A DNA stretch of 64,000 nt from Siphonodentalium dalli. Its lineage: Eukaryota; Mollusca; Scaphopoda; Gadilida; Siphonodentaliidae. The stretch spans positions 150,406,875-150,470,874 of the forward strand of contig CP136062.1 in the NCBI GenBank assembly GCA_032622095.1, read 5' to 3'. Position numbers and translations under genes: made by a program. Of this stretch, positions 11,321 to 24,918 are shown piece after piece (the first letter of the stretch is position 1; each line of letters begins with the position of its first letter). The notes under the pieces are model-generated. The model was not told the origin of the DNA and made no database searches. It saw only the letters and a list, made by a program, of their open reading frames with translations.

Positions 11321-12163
11321 CAAGACCAGCAAATAGCACTATTTTCATCTGTCAACTTGACAAATATTGTTACTGAAAATCATTATTTAGCAAATCTGTT
11401 CAGTTAGAAGGAACATTTTATGGTAGATACACCATTCTTCTATGGAAATTCCAATACAGGTTGTCTTTAGTCATATAAATTGGTGGGCATATGGAGTCTT
11501 GGAGCAGTGGGGGGGGGGTGGTGGTTCATGTATATGGTTATTGGTGATTTTTCAGATGATGGGTACTTCTTCGTGACATCATATGCTCCTTGAATCTTAG
11601 CTGAAAAGGCTGATATTGTGACATTACACAGTATACAACAAGATTTTTTTTTTTAGATATTCAGTCTTTCTTATTCACAAGTGTGAAATATAATAATTCA
11701 GGTTTCCTTGGTCATATTTCACTTGACAACATATTGTTCATGTGATGTCATAACCTTGTAAAGCTTTCCCTTAATGCAAAATAAGACTTGGAATTTTTTA
11801 ACCCATAGTTTTGGGAGAGTATTAAAGATAGTTGTTGTATGAAATATTATGTTTTATTTTGATATCTGAGGAAAATATGCATCTCATAATATATTTTATA
11901 CAACATTTTAGCATTTCAGACCTTTTTCAAGCCATAGATGATGGTTGAATATATCCATTTTGTCACTACGTCAAGCATAACGTCATTGGGTTCTGAAAGA
12001 CCCAAAAGGGGTGAAATCATGGGGGTGCATGTAAATCCCCACCCAATCTTGCTGCCTGTGATTGCAATAACGCATGGGGTGTAATATATTATTTTAAGCG
12101 GTATAATGCAGAGAATATGGAGGTGTGGTCCCTATTAAAGATTAATAAAATTGCATTTCCCTT
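11321..12163 (+). repeat. Block B copy 9
   Basis: G10, T11; private TCATTATTTAGC; ATATATTATTTT variant. Confidence 0.94.
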
Positions 12164-12814
12164 AAGGTGACACTCCACAGTTTCGAATGATCAGTAGGGG
12201 TAAATTTCTTAGAATAGAGTACCAGTGTTTTCTGTCACCGTGGGTGTGGTATGTTTATTGAGAGAAGGTTAGTTATGAATTTGTGGATTTTTAGAGGATG
12301 TCTTTGAGTTTTGAAAAATATTGTTTCAGGTGACCTTGACCCCACCAGTATGAAGTAGTAGCGATTTCTGCGAAACAGTGGCTCCAGACACCAGCGTGAC
12401 TTTTTAGCACCTAAAATTTGTCATCTGCATGAAAAATATTTTTTTTAAACTTACAGTGGTGAGAAGTTTGAAATTTTTTGATATTATTGTGAGGAAACAG
12501 TGTTCTTCCAGACAACATAGGCGGCTATACCATAGATTTTCTGGTTTTTGTGTCCCACGGGCCTGAAAATCGCTTATTTTGGCCATTTTTGCATCAAAAT
12601 TTCATTTTTCAGGCACACAATCCAGGGGCATAACTCTTGCTACCCCCATTAAAATGACAATTCTGTACCAAAATCTTTAAGCCTAGTATGTGCTCAACCC
12701 AGGTATATATACATTGTATATGTGTTGTGGGATAACATTTCAGTTATTTTTCATTGAATTGATGCCCCCCTTAGTTTTGCACCAATCCCTGCAGAAACTG
12801 TGGAGTGTCACCTT
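12164..12814 (+). mobile_element. Element A copy 8
   Basis: 651 bp; no difference from the consensus noticed. Confidence 0.93.
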
Positions 12815-13659
12815 CAAGACCAGCAAATAGCACTATTTTCATCTGTCAACTTGACAAATATTGTTACTGAAAATCATTTTTTAGCAAATCTGTTCAGTTA
12901 GAAGGAACATTTTATGGTAGATACACCATTCTTCTATGGAAATTCCAATACAGGTTGTCTTTAGTCATATAAATTGGTGGGCATATGGAGTCTTGGAGCA
13001 GTGGGGGGGGGGGGTGGTGGTTCATGTATATGGTTATTGGTGATTTTTCAGATGATGGGTACTTCTTCGTGACATCATATGCTCCTTGAATCTTAGCTGA
13101 AAAGGCTGATATTGTGACATTACACAGTATACAACAAGATTTTTTTTTTTAGATATTCAGTCTTTCTTATTCACAAGTGTGAAATATAATAATTCAGGTT
13201 TCCTTGGTCATATTTCACTTGACAACATATTGTTCATGTGATGTCATAACCTTGTAAAGCTTTCCCTTAATGCAAAATAAGACTTGGAATTTTTTAACCC
13301 ATAGTTTTGGGAGAGTATTAAAGATAGTTGTTGTATGAAATATTATGTTTTATTTTGATATCTGAGGAAAATATGCATCTCATAATATATTTTATACAAC
13401 ATTTTAGCATTTCAGACCTTTTTCAAGCCATAGATGATGGTTGAATATATCCATTTTGTCACTACGTCAAGCATAACGTCATTGGGTTCTGAAAGACCCA
13501 AAAGGGGTGAAATCATGGGGGTGCATGTAAATCCCCACCCAATCTTGCTGCCTGTGATTGCAATAACGCATGGGGTGTAATATATCATTTTAAGCGGTAT
13601 AATGCAGAGAATATGGAGGTGTGGTCCCTATTAAAGATTAATAAAATTGCATTTCCCTT
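12815..13659 (+). repeat. Block B copy 10
   Basis: G12, T11. Followed directly by another B through CCCTTCAAG. Confidence 0.94.
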
Positions 13660-14501
13660 CAAGACCAGCAAATAGCACTATTTTCATCTGTCAACTTGAC
13701 AAATATTGTTACTGAAAATCATTTTTTAGCAAATCTGTTCAGTTAGAAGGAACATTTTATGGTAGATACACCATTCTTCTATGGAAATTCCAATACAGGT
13801 TGTCTTTAGTCATATAAATTGGTGGGCATATGGAGTCTTGGAGCAGTGGGGGGGGGGGTGGTGGTTCATGTATATGGTTATTGGTGATTTTTCAGATGAT
13901 GGGTACTTCTTCGTGACATCATATGCTCCTTGAATCTTAGCTGAAAAGGCTGATATTGTGACATTACACAGTATACAACAAGATTTTTTTTTAGATATTC
14001 AGTCTTTCTTATTCACAAGTGTGAAATATAATAATTCAGGTTTCCTTGGTCATATTTCACTTGACAACATATTGTTCATGTGATGTCATAACCTTGTAAA
14101 GCTTTCCCTTAATGCAAAATAAGACTTGGAATTTTTTAACCCATAGTTTTGGGAGAGTATTAAAGATAGTTGTTGTATGAAATATTATGTTTTATTTTGA
14201 TATCTGAGGAAAATATGCATCTCATAATATATTTTATACAACATTTTAGCATTTCAGACCTTTTTAAAGCCATAGATGATGGTTGAATATATCCATTTTG
14301 TCACTACGTCAAGCATAACGTCATTGGGTTCTGAAAGACCCAAAAGGGGTGAAATCATGGGGGTGCATGTAAATCCCCACCCAATCTTGCTGCCTGTGAT
14401 TGCAATAACGCATGGGGTGTAATATATTATTTTAAGCGGTATAATGCAGAAGATATGGAGGTGTGGTCCCTATTAAAGATTAATAAAATTGCATTTCCCT
14501 T
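13660..14501 (+). repeat. Block B copy 11 (no A before it)
   Basis: G11, T9 (shortest uninterrupted T tract). Private CTTTTTAAAGCC. Carries GCAGAAGATATGG, shared only with B12. Confidence 0.94.
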
Positions 14502-15152
14502 AAGGTGACACTCCACAGTTTCGAATGATCAGTAGGGGTAAATTTCTTAGAATAGAGTACCAGTGTTTTCTGTCACCGTGGGTGTGGTATGTTTATTGAG
14601 AGAAGGTTAGTTATGAATTTGTGGATTTTTAGAGGATGTCTTTGAGTTTTGAAAAATATTGTTTCAGGTGACCTTGACCCCACCAGTATGAAGTAGTAGC
14701 GATTTCTGCGAAACAGTGGCTCCAGACACCAGCGTGACTTTTTAGCACCTAAAATTTGTCATCTGCATGAAAAATATTTTTTTTAAACTTACAGTGGTGA
14801 GAAGTTTGAAATTTTTTGATATTATTGTGAGGAAACAGTGTTCTTCCAGACAACATAGGCGGCTATACCATAGATTTTCTGGTTTTTGTGTCCCACGGGC
14901 CTGAAAATCGCTTATTTTGGCCATTTTTGCATCAAAATTTCATTTTTCAGGCACACAATCCAGGGGCATAACTCTTGCTACCCCCATTAAAATGACAATT
15001 CTGTACCAAAATCTTTAAGCCTAGTATGTGCTCAACCCAGGTATATATACATTGTATATGTGTTGTGGGATAACATTTCAGTTATTTTTCATTGAATTGA
15101 TGCCCCCCTTAGTTTTGCACCAATCCCTGCAGAAACTGTGGAGTGTCACCTT
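14502..15152 (+). mobile_element. Element A copy 9
   Basis: 651 bp; no difference from the consensus noticed. Confidence 0.93.
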
Positions 15153-15996
15153 CAAGACCAGCAAATAGCACTATTTTCATCTGTCAACTTGACAAATATT
15201 GTTACTGAAAATCATTTTTTAGCAAATCTGTTCAGTTAGAAGGAACATTTTATGGTAGATACACCATTCTTCTATGGAAATTCCAATACAGGTTGTCTTT
15301 AGTCATATAAATTGGTGGGCATATGGAGTCTTGGAGCAGTGGGGGGGGGGGGTGGTGGTTCATGTATATGGTTATTGGTGATTTTTCAGATGATGGGTAC
15401 TTCTTCGTGACATCATATGCTCCTTGAATCTTAGCTGAAAAGGCTGATATTGTGACATTACACAGTATACAACAAGATTTTTTTTTTAGATATTCAGTCT
15501 TTCTTATTCACAAGTGTGAAATATAATAATTCAGGTTTCCTTGGTCATATTTCACTTGACAACATATTGTTCATGTGATGTCATAACCTTGTAAAGCTTT
15601 CCCTTAATGCAAAATAAGACTTGGAATTTTTTAACCCATAGTTTTGGGAGAGTATTAAAGATAGTTGTTGTATGAAATATTATGTTTTATTTTGATATCT
15701 GAGGAAAATATGCATCTCATAATATATTTTATACAACATTTTAGCATTTCAGACCTTTTTCAAGCCATAGATGATGGTTGAATATATCCATTTTGTCACT
15801 ACGTCAAGCATAACGTCATTGGGTTCTGAAAGACCCAAAAGGGGTGAAATCATGGGGGTGCATGTAAATCCCCACCCAATCTTGCTGCCTGTGATTGCAA
15901 TAACGCATGGGGTGTAATATATTATTTTAAGCGGTATAATGCAGAAGATATGGAGGTGTGGTCCCTATTAAAGATTAATAAAATTGCATTTCCCTT
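15153..15996 (+). repeat. Block B copy 12
   Basis: G12, T10. Shares GCAGAAGATATGG and the ATATATTATTTT variant with B11, showing local copying between neighbours. Confidence 0.94.
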
Positions 15997-16647
15997 AAGG
16001 TGACACTCCACAGTTTCGAATGATCAGTAGGGGTAAATTTCTTAGAATAGAGTACCAGTGTTTTCTGTCACCGTGGGTGTGGTATGTTTATTGAGAGAAG
16101 GTTAGTTATGAATTTGTGGATTTTTAGAGGATGTCTTTGAGTTTTGAAAAATATTGTTTCAGGTGACCTTGACCCCACCAGTATGAAGTAGTAGCGATTT
16201 CTGCGAAACAGTGGCTCCAGACACCAGCGTGACTTTTTAGCACCTAAAATTTGTCATCTGCATGAAAAATATTTTTTTTAAACTTACAGTGGTGAGAAGT
16301 TTGAAATTTTTTGATATTATTGTGAGGAAACAGTGTTCTTCCAGACAACATAGGCGGCTATACCATAGATTTTCTGGTTTTTGTGTCCCACGGGCCTGAA
16401 AATCGCTTATTTTGGCCATTTTTGCATCAAAATTTCATTTTTCAGGCACACAATCCAGGGGCATAACTCTTGCTACCCCCATTAAAATGACAATTCTGTA
16501 CCAAAATCTTTAAGCCTAGTATGTGCTCAACCCAGGTATATATACATTGTATATGTGTTGTGGGATAACATTTCAGTTATTTTTCATTGAATTGATGCCC
16601 CCCTTAGTTTTGCACCAATCCCTGCAGAAACTGTGGAGTGTCACCTT
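15997..16647 (+). mobile_element. Element A copy 10
   Basis: 651 bp; no difference from the consensus noticed. Followed by four B copies, the last truncated. Confidence 0.93.
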
Positions 16648-17490
16648 CAAGACCAGCAAATAGCACTATTTTCATCTGTCAACTTGACAAATATTGTTAC
16701 TGAAAATCATTTTTTAGCAAATCTGTTCAGTTAGAAGGAACATTTTATGGTAGATACACCATTCTTCTATGGAAATTCCAATACAGGTTGTCTTTAGTCA
16801 TATAAATTGGTGGGCATATGGAGTCTTGGAGCAGTGGGGGGGGGTGGTGGTTCATGTATATGGTTATTGGTGATTTTTCAGATGATGGGTACTTCTTCGT
16901 GACATCATATGCTCCTTGAATCTTAGCTGAAAAGGCTGATATTGTGACATTACACAGTATACAACAAGATTTTTTTTTTAGATATTCAGTCTTTCTTATT
17001 CACAAGTGTGAAATATAATAATTCAGGTTTCCTTGGTCATATTTCACTTGACAACATATTGTTCATGTGATGTCATAACCTTGTAAAGCTTTCCCTTAAT
17101 GCAAAATAAGACTTGGAATTTTTTAACCCATAGTTTTGGGAGAGTATTAAAGATAGTTGTTGTATGAAATATTATGTTTTATTTTGATATCTGAGGAAAA
17201 TATGCATCTCATAATATATTTTATACAACATTTTAGCATTTCAGACCTTTTTCAAGCCATAGATGATGGTTGAATATATCCATTTTGTCACTACGTCAAG
17301 CATAACGTCATTGGGTTCTGAAAGACCCAAAAGGGGTGAAATCATGGGGGTGCATGTAAATCCCCACCCAATCTTGCTGCCTGTGATTGCAATAACGCAT
17401 GGGGTGTAATATATCATTTTAAGCGGTATAATGCAGAGAATATGGAGGTGTGGTCCCTATTAAAGATTAATAAAATTGCATTTCCCTTTT
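16648..17490 (+). repeat. Block B copy 13, ends TTTT
   Basis: G9, T10. The B13-B14 junction is CCCTTTTCAAG, with two extra T compared with every other B-B junction. This is the form expected if an A copy had been lost leaving both flanking TT. Confidence 0.94.
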
Positions 17491-18333
17491 CAAGACCAGC
17501 AAATAGCACTATTTTCATCTGTCAACTTGACAAATATTGTTACTGAAAATCATTTTTTAGCAAATCTGTTCAGTTAGAAGGAACATTTTATGGTAGATAC
17601 ACCATTCTTCTATGGAAATTCCAATACAGGTTGTCTTTAGTCATATAAATTGGTGGGCATATGGAGTCTTGGAGCAGTGGGGGGGGGGTGGTGGTTCATG
17701 TATATGGTTATTGGTGATTTTTCAGATGATGGGTACTTCTTCGTGACATCATATGCTCCTTGAATCTTAGCTGAAAAGGCTGATATTGTGACATTACACA
17801 GTATACAACAAGATTTTTTTTTTCAGATATTCAGTCTTTCTTATTCACAAGTGTGAAATATAATAATTCAGGTTTCCTTGGTCATATTTCACTTGACAAC
17901 ATATTGTTCATGTGATGTCATAACCTTGTAAAGCTTTCCCTTAATGCAAAATAAGACTTGGAATTTTTTAACCCATAGTTTTGGGAGAGTATTAAAGATA
18001 GTTGTTGTATGAAATATTATGTTTTATTTTGATATCTGAGGAAAATATGCATCTCATAATATATTTTATACAACATTTTAGCATTTCAGACCTTTTTCAA
18101 GCCATAGATGATGGTTGAATATATCCATTTTGTCACTACGTCAAGCATAACGTCATTGGGTTCTGAAAGACCCAAAAGGGGTGAAATCATGGGGGTGCAT
18201 GTAAATCCCCACCCAATCTTGCTGCCTGTGATTGGAATAACGCATGGGGTGTAATATATCATTTTAAGCGGTATAATGCAGAGAATATGGAGGTGTGGTC
18301 CCTATTAAAGATTAATAAAATTGCATTTCCCTT
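17491..18333 (+). repeat. Block B copy 14 (no A before it)
   Basis: G10; T10 followed by CAG rather than AG (shared with B21 and B23). Private-type change GATTGGAATAA, also in B30. Confidence 0.94.
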
Positions 18334-19174
18334 CAAGACCAGCAAATAGCACTATTTTCATCTGTCAACTTGACAAATATTGTTACTGTAAATCATTTTT
18401 TAGCAAATCTGTTCAGTTAGAAGGAACATTTTATGGTAGATACACCATTCTTCTATGGAAATTCCAATACAGGTTGTCTTTAGTCATATAAATTGGTGGG
18501 CATATGGAGTCTTGGAGCAGTGGGGGGGGTGGTGGTTCATGTATATGGTTATTGGTGATTTTTCAGATGATGGGTACTTCTTCGTGACATCATATGCTCC
18601 TTGAATCTTAGCTGAAAAGGCTGATATTGTGACATTACACAGTATACAACAAGATTTTTTTTTTTAGATATTCAGTCTTTCTTATTCACAAGTGTGAAAT
18701 ATAATAATTCAGGTTTCCTTGGTCATATTTCACTTGACAACATATTGTTCATGTGATGTCATAACCTTGTAAAGCTTTCCCTTAATGCAAAATAAGACTT
18801 GGAATTTTTTAACCCATAGTTTTGGGAGAGTATTAAAGATAGTTGTTGTATGAAATATTATGTTTTATTTTGATATCTGAGGAAAATATGCATCTCATAA
18901 TATATTTTATACAACATTTTAGCATTTCAGACCTTTTTCAAGCCATAGATGATGGTTGAATATATCCATTTTGTCACTACGTCAAGCATAACGTCATTGG
19001 GTTCTGAAAGACCCAAAAGGGGTGAAATCATGGGGGTGCATGTAAATCCCCACCCAATCTTGCTGCCTGTGATTGCAATAACGCATGGGGTGTAATATAT
19101 TATTTTAAGCGGTATAATGCAGAGAATATGGAGGTGTGGTCCCTATTAAAGATTAATAAAATTGCATTTCCCTT
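18334..19174 (+). repeat. Block B copy 15 (no A before it)
   Basis: G8, T11; private TACTGTAAATC; ATATATTATTTT variant. Confidence 0.94.
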
Positions 19175-19790
19175 CAAGACCAGCAAATAGCACTATTTTC
19201 ATCTGTCAACTTGACAAATATTGTTACTGAAAATCATTTTTTAGCAAATCTGTTCAGTTAGAAGGAACATTTTATGGTAGATACACCATTCTTCTATGGA
19301 AATTCCAATACAGGTTGTCTTTAGTCATATAAATTGGTGGGCATATGGAGTCTTGGAGCAGTGGGGGGGGGGGGGTGGTGGTTCATGTATATGGTTATTG
19401 GTGATTTTTCAGATGATGGGTACTTCTTCGTGACATCATATGCTCCTTGAATCTTAGCTGAAAAGGCTGATATTGTGACATTACACAGTATACAACAAGA
19501 TTATTTTTTTTAGGTATTCAGTCTTTCTTATTCACAAGTGTGAAATATAATAATTCAGGTTTCCTTGGTCATATTTCACTTGACAACATATTGTTCATGT
19601 GATGTCATAACCTTGTAAAGCTTTCCCTTAATGCAAAATAAGACTTGGAATTTTTTAACCCATAGTTTTGGGAGAGTATTAAAGATAGTTGTTGTATGAA
19701 ATATTATGATTTATTTTGATATCTGAGGAAAATATGCATCTCATAATATATTTTATACAACATTTTAGCATTTCAGACCTTTTTCAAGCC
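19175..19790 (+). repeat. Block B copy 16, truncated at its right end
   Basis: 616 bp. The last 230 bp of B (equivalent to 1289-1518 in B1) are missing, and CTTTTTCAAGCC joins straight to the first base of A11. G13; the T tract is interrupted (GATTAT). Private TAGGTATTC and TTATGATTTA. Confidence 0.95.
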
Positions 19791-20441
19791 AAGGTGACAC
19801 TCCACAGTTTCGAATGATCAGTAGGTGTAAATTTCTTAGAATAGAGTACCAGTGTTTTCTGTCACCGTGGGTGTGGTATGTTTATTGAGAGAAGGTTAGT
19901 TATGAATTTGTGGATTTTTAGAGGATGTCTTTGAGTTTTGAAAAATATTGTTTCAGGTGACCTTGACCCCACCAGTATGAAGTAGTAGCGATTTCTGCGA
20001 AACAGTGGCTCCAGACACCAGCGTGACTTTTTAGCACCTAAAATTTGTCATCTGCATGAAAAATATTTTTTTTAAACTTACAGTGGTGAGAAGTTTGAAA
20101 TTTTTTGATATTATTGTGAGGAAACAGTGTTCTTCCAGACAACATAGGCGGCTATACCATAGATTTTCTGGTTTTTGTGTCCCACGGGCCTGAAAATCGC
20201 TTATTTTGGCCATTTTTGCATCAAAATTTCATTTTTCAGGCACACAATCCAGGGGCATAACTCTTGCTACCCCCATTAAAATGACAATTCTGTACCAAAA
20301 TCTTTAAGCCTAGTATGTGCTCAACCCAGGTATATATACATTGTATATGTGTTGTAGGATAACATTTCAGTTATTTTTCATTGAATTGATGCCCCCCTTA
20401 GTTTTGCACCAATCCCTGCAGAAACTGTGGAGTGTCACCTT
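19791..20441 (+). mobile_element. Element A copy 11 at an atypical junction
   Basis: A full 651-bp element with an intact left end, but its left neighbour is mid-B sequence rather than GCATTTCCCTT. Private GTAGGTGTAAA and GTTGTAGGAT. Confidence 0.94.
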
Positions 20442-21281
20442 CAAGACCAGCAAATAGCACTATTTTCATCTGTCAACTTGACAAATATTGTTACTGAAAA
20501 TCATTTTTTAGCAAATCTGTTCAGTTAGAAGGAACATTTTATGGTAGATACACCATTCTTCTATGGAAATTCCAATACAGGTTGTCTTTAGTCATATAAA
20601 TTGGTGGGCATATGGAGTCTTGGAGCAGTGGGGGGGTGGTGGTTCATGTATATGGTTATTGGTGATTTTTCAGATGATGGGTACTTCTTCGTGACATCAT
20701 ATGCTCCTTGAATCTTAGCTGAAAAGGCTGATATTGTGACATTACACAGTATACAACAAGATTTTTTTTTTTAGATATTCAGTCTTTCTTATTCACAAGT
20801 GTGAAATATAATAATTCAGGTTTCCTTGGTCATATTTCACTTGACAACATATTGTTCATGTGATGTCATAACCTTGTAAAGCTTTCCCTTAATGCAAAAT
20901 AAGACTTGGAATTTTTTAACCCATAGTTTTGGGAGAGTATTAAAGATAGTTGTTGTATGAAATATTATGTTTTATTTTGATATCTGAGGAAAATATGCAT
21001 CTCATAATATATTTTATACAACATTTTAGCATTTCAGACCTTTTTCAAGCCATAGATGATGGTTGAATATATCCATTTTGTCACTACGTCAAGCATAACG
21101 TCATTGGGTTCTGAAAGACCCAAAAGGGGTGAAATCATGGGGGTGCATGTAAATCCCCACCCAATCTTGCTGCCTGTGATTGCAATAACGCATGGGGTGT
21201 AATATATCATTTTAAGCGGTATAATGCAGAGAATATGGAGGTGTGGTCCCTATTAAAGATTAATAAAATTGCATTTCCCTT
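20442..21281 (+). repeat. Block B copy 17
   Basis: G7, T11; otherwise consensus. Confidence 0.94.
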
Positions 21282-21932
21282 AAGGTGACACTCCACAGTT
21301 TCGAATGATCAGTAGGGGTAAATTTCTTAGAATAGAGTACCAGTGTTTTCTGTCACCGTGGGTGTGGTATGTTTATTGAGAGAAGGTTAGTTATGAATTT
21401 GTGGATTTTTAGAGGATGTCTTTGAGTTTTGAAAAATATTGTTTCAGGTGACCTTGACCCCACCAGTATGAAGTAGTAGCGATTTCTGCGAAACAGTGGC
21501 TCCAGACACCAGCGTGACTTTTTAGCACCTAAAATTTGTCATCTGCATGAAAAATATTTTTTTTAAACTTACAGTGGTGAGAAGTTTGAAATTTTTTGAT
21601 ATTATTGTGAGGAAACAGTGTTCTTCCAGACAACATAGGCGGCTATACCATAGATTTTCTGGTTTTTGTGTCCCACGGGCCTGAAAATCGCTTATTTTGG
21701 CCATTTTTGCATCAAAATTTCATTTTTCAGGCACACAATCCAGGGGCATAACTCTTGCTACCCCCATTAAAATGACAATTCTGTACCAAAATCTTTAAGC
21801 CTAGTATGTGCTCAACCCAGGTATATATACATTGTATATGTGTTGTGGGATAACATTTCAGTTATTTTTCATTGAATTGATGCCCCCCTTAGTTTTGCAC
21901 CAATCCCTGCAGAAACTGTGGAGTGTCACCTT
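21282..21932 (+). mobile_element. Element A copy 12
   Basis: 651 bp; no difference from the consensus noticed. Confidence 0.93.
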
Positions 21933-22774
21933 CAAGACCAGCAAATAGCACTATTTTCATCTGTCAACTTGACAAATATTGTTACTGAAAATCATTTTTT
22001 AGCAAATCTGTTCAGTTAGAAGGAACATTTTATGGTAGATACACCATTCTTCTATGGAAATTCCAATACAGGTTGTCTTTAGTCATATAAATTGGTGGGC
22101 ATATGGAGTCTTGGAGCAGTGGGGGGGGTGGTGGTTCATGTATATGGTTATTGGTGATTTTTCAGATGATGGGTACTTCTTCGTGACATCATATGCTCCT
22201 TGAATCTTAGCTGAAAAGGCTGATATTGTGACATTACACAGTATACAACAAGATTATTTTTTTTTAGATATTCAGTCTTTCTTATTCACAAGTGTGAAAT
22301 ATAATAATTCAGGTTTCCTTGGTCATATTTCACTTGACAACATATTGTTCATGTGATGTCATAACCTTGTAAAGCTTTCCCTTAATGCAAAATAAGACTT
22401 GGAATTTTTTAACCCATAGTTTTGGGAGAGTATTAAAGATAGTTGTTGTATGAAATATTATGTTTTATTTTGATATCTGAGGAAAATATGCATCTCATAA
22501 TATATTTTATACAACATTTTAGCATTTCAGACCTTTTTCAAGCCATAGATGATGGTTGAATATATCCATTTTGTCACTACGTCAAGCATAACGTCATTGG
22601 GTTCTGAAAGACCCAAAAGGGGTGAAATCATGGGGGTGCATGTAAATCCCCACCCAATCTTGCTGCCTGTGATTGCAATAACGCATGGGGTGTAATATAT
22701 CATTTTAAGCGGTATAATGCAGAGAATATGGAGGTGTGGTCCCTATTAAAGATTAATAAAATTGCATTTCCCTT
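21933..22774 (+). repeat. Block B copy 18
   Basis: G8; interrupted T tract (GATTA then T9). Confidence 0.94.
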
Positions 22775-23425
22775 AAGGTGACACTCCACAGTTTCGAATG
22801 ATCAGTAGGGGTAAATTTCTTAGAATAGAGTACCAGTGTTTTCTGTCACCGTGGGTGTGGTATGTTTATTGAGAGAAGGTTAGTTATGAATTTGTGGATT
22901 TTTAGAGGATGTCTTTGAGTTTTGAAAAATATTGTTTCAGGTGACCTTGACCCCACCAGTATGAAGTAGTAGCGATTTCTGCGAAACAGTGGCTCCAGAC
23001 ACCAGCGTGACTTTTTAGCACCTAAAATTTGTCATCTGCATGAAAAATATTTTTTTAAAACTTACAGTGGTGAGAAGTTTGAAATTTTTTGATATTATTG
23101 TGAGGAAACAGTGTTCTTCCAGACAACATAGGCGGCTATACCATAGATTTTCTGGTTTTTGTGTCCCACGGGCCTGAAAATCGCTTATTTTGGCCATTTT
23201 TGCATCAAAATTTCATTTTTCAGGCACACAATCCAGGGGCATAACTCTTGCTACCCCCATTAAAATGACAATTCTGTACCAAAATCTTTAAGCCTAGTAT
23301 GTGCTCAACCCAGGTATATATACATTGTATATGTGTTGTGGGATAACATTTCAGTTATTTTTCATTGAATTGATGCCCCCCTTAGTTTTGCACCAATCCC
23401 TGCAGAAACTGTGGAGTGTCACCTT
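22775..23425 (+). mobile_element. Element A copy 13
   Basis: Private TTTTTTTAAAACTT (T to A). Confidence 0.93.
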
Positions 23426-24267
23426 CAAGACCAGCAAATAGCACTATTTTCATCTGTCAACTTGACAAATATTGTTACTGAAAATCATTTTTTAGCAAAT
23501 CTGTTCAGTTAGAAGGAACATTTTATGGTAGATACACCATTCTTCTATGGAAATTCCAATACAGGTTGTCTTTAGTCATATAAATTGGTGGGCATATGGA
23601 GTCTTGGAGCAGTGGGGGGGGGTGGTGGTTCATGTATATGGTTATTGGTGATTTTTCAGATGATGGGTACTTCTTCGTGACATCATATGCTCCTTGAATC
23701 TTAGCTGAAAAGGCTGATATTGTGACATTACACAGTATACAACAAGATTTTTTTTTTTAGATATTCAGTCTTTCTTATTCACAAGTGTGAAATATAATAA
23801 TTCAGGTTTCCTTGGTCATATTTCACTTGACAACATATTGTTCATGTGATGTCATAACCTTGTAAAGCTTTCCCTTAATGCAAAATAAGACTTGGAATTT
23901 TTTAACCCATAGTTTTGGGAGAGTATTAAAGATAGTTGTTGTATGAAATATTATGTTTTATTTTGATATCTGAGGAAAATATGCATCTCATAATATATTT
24001 TATACAACATTTTAGCATTTCAGACCTTTTTCAAGCCATAGATGATGGTTGAATATATCCATTTTGTCACTACGTCAAGCATAACGTCATTGGGTTCTGA
24101 AAGACCCAAAAGGGGTGAAATCATGGGGGTGCATGTAAATCCCCACCCAATCTTGCTGCCTGTGATTGCAATAACGCATGGGGTGTAATATATTATTTTA
24201 AGCGGTATAATGCAGAGAATATGGAGGTGTGGTCCCTATTAAAGATTAATAAAATTGCATTTCCCTT
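23426..24267 (+). repeat. Block B copy 19
   Basis: G9, T11; ATATATTATTTT variant. Confidence 0.94.
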
Positions 24268-24918
24268 AAGGTGACACTCCACAGTTTCGAATGATCAGTA
24301 GGGGTAAATTTCTTAGAATAGAGTACCAGTGTTTTCTGTCACCGTGGGTGTGGTATGTTTATTGAGAGAAGGTTAGTTATGAATTTGTGGATTTTTAGAG
24401 GATGTCTTTGAGTTTTAAAAAATATTGTTTCAGGTGACCTTGACCCCACCAGTATGAAGTAGTAGCGATTTCTGCGAAACAGTGGCTCCAGACACCAGCG
24501 TGACTTTTTAGCACCTAAAATTTGTCATCTGCATGAAAAATATTTTTTTTAAACTTACAGTGGTGAGAAGTTTGAAATTTTTTGATATTATTGTGAGGAA
24601 ACAGTGTTCTTCCAGACAACATAGGCGGCTATACCATAGATTTTCTGGTTTTTGTGTCCCACGGGCCTGAAAATCGCTTATTTTGGCCATTTTTGCATCA
24701 AAATTTCATTTTTCAGGCACACAATCCAGGGGCATAACTCTTGCTACCCCCATTAAAATGACAATTCTGTACCAAAATCTTTAAGCCTAGTATGTGCTCA
24801 ACCCAGGTATATATACATTGTATATGTGTTGTGGGATAACATTTCAGTTATTTTTCATTGAATTGATGCCCCCCTTAGTTTTGCACCAATCCCTGCAGAA
24901 ACTGTGGAGTGTCACCTT
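24268..24918 (+). mobile_element. Element A copy 14
   Basis: Private GAGTTTTAAAAAAT (G to A). Confidence 0.93.
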
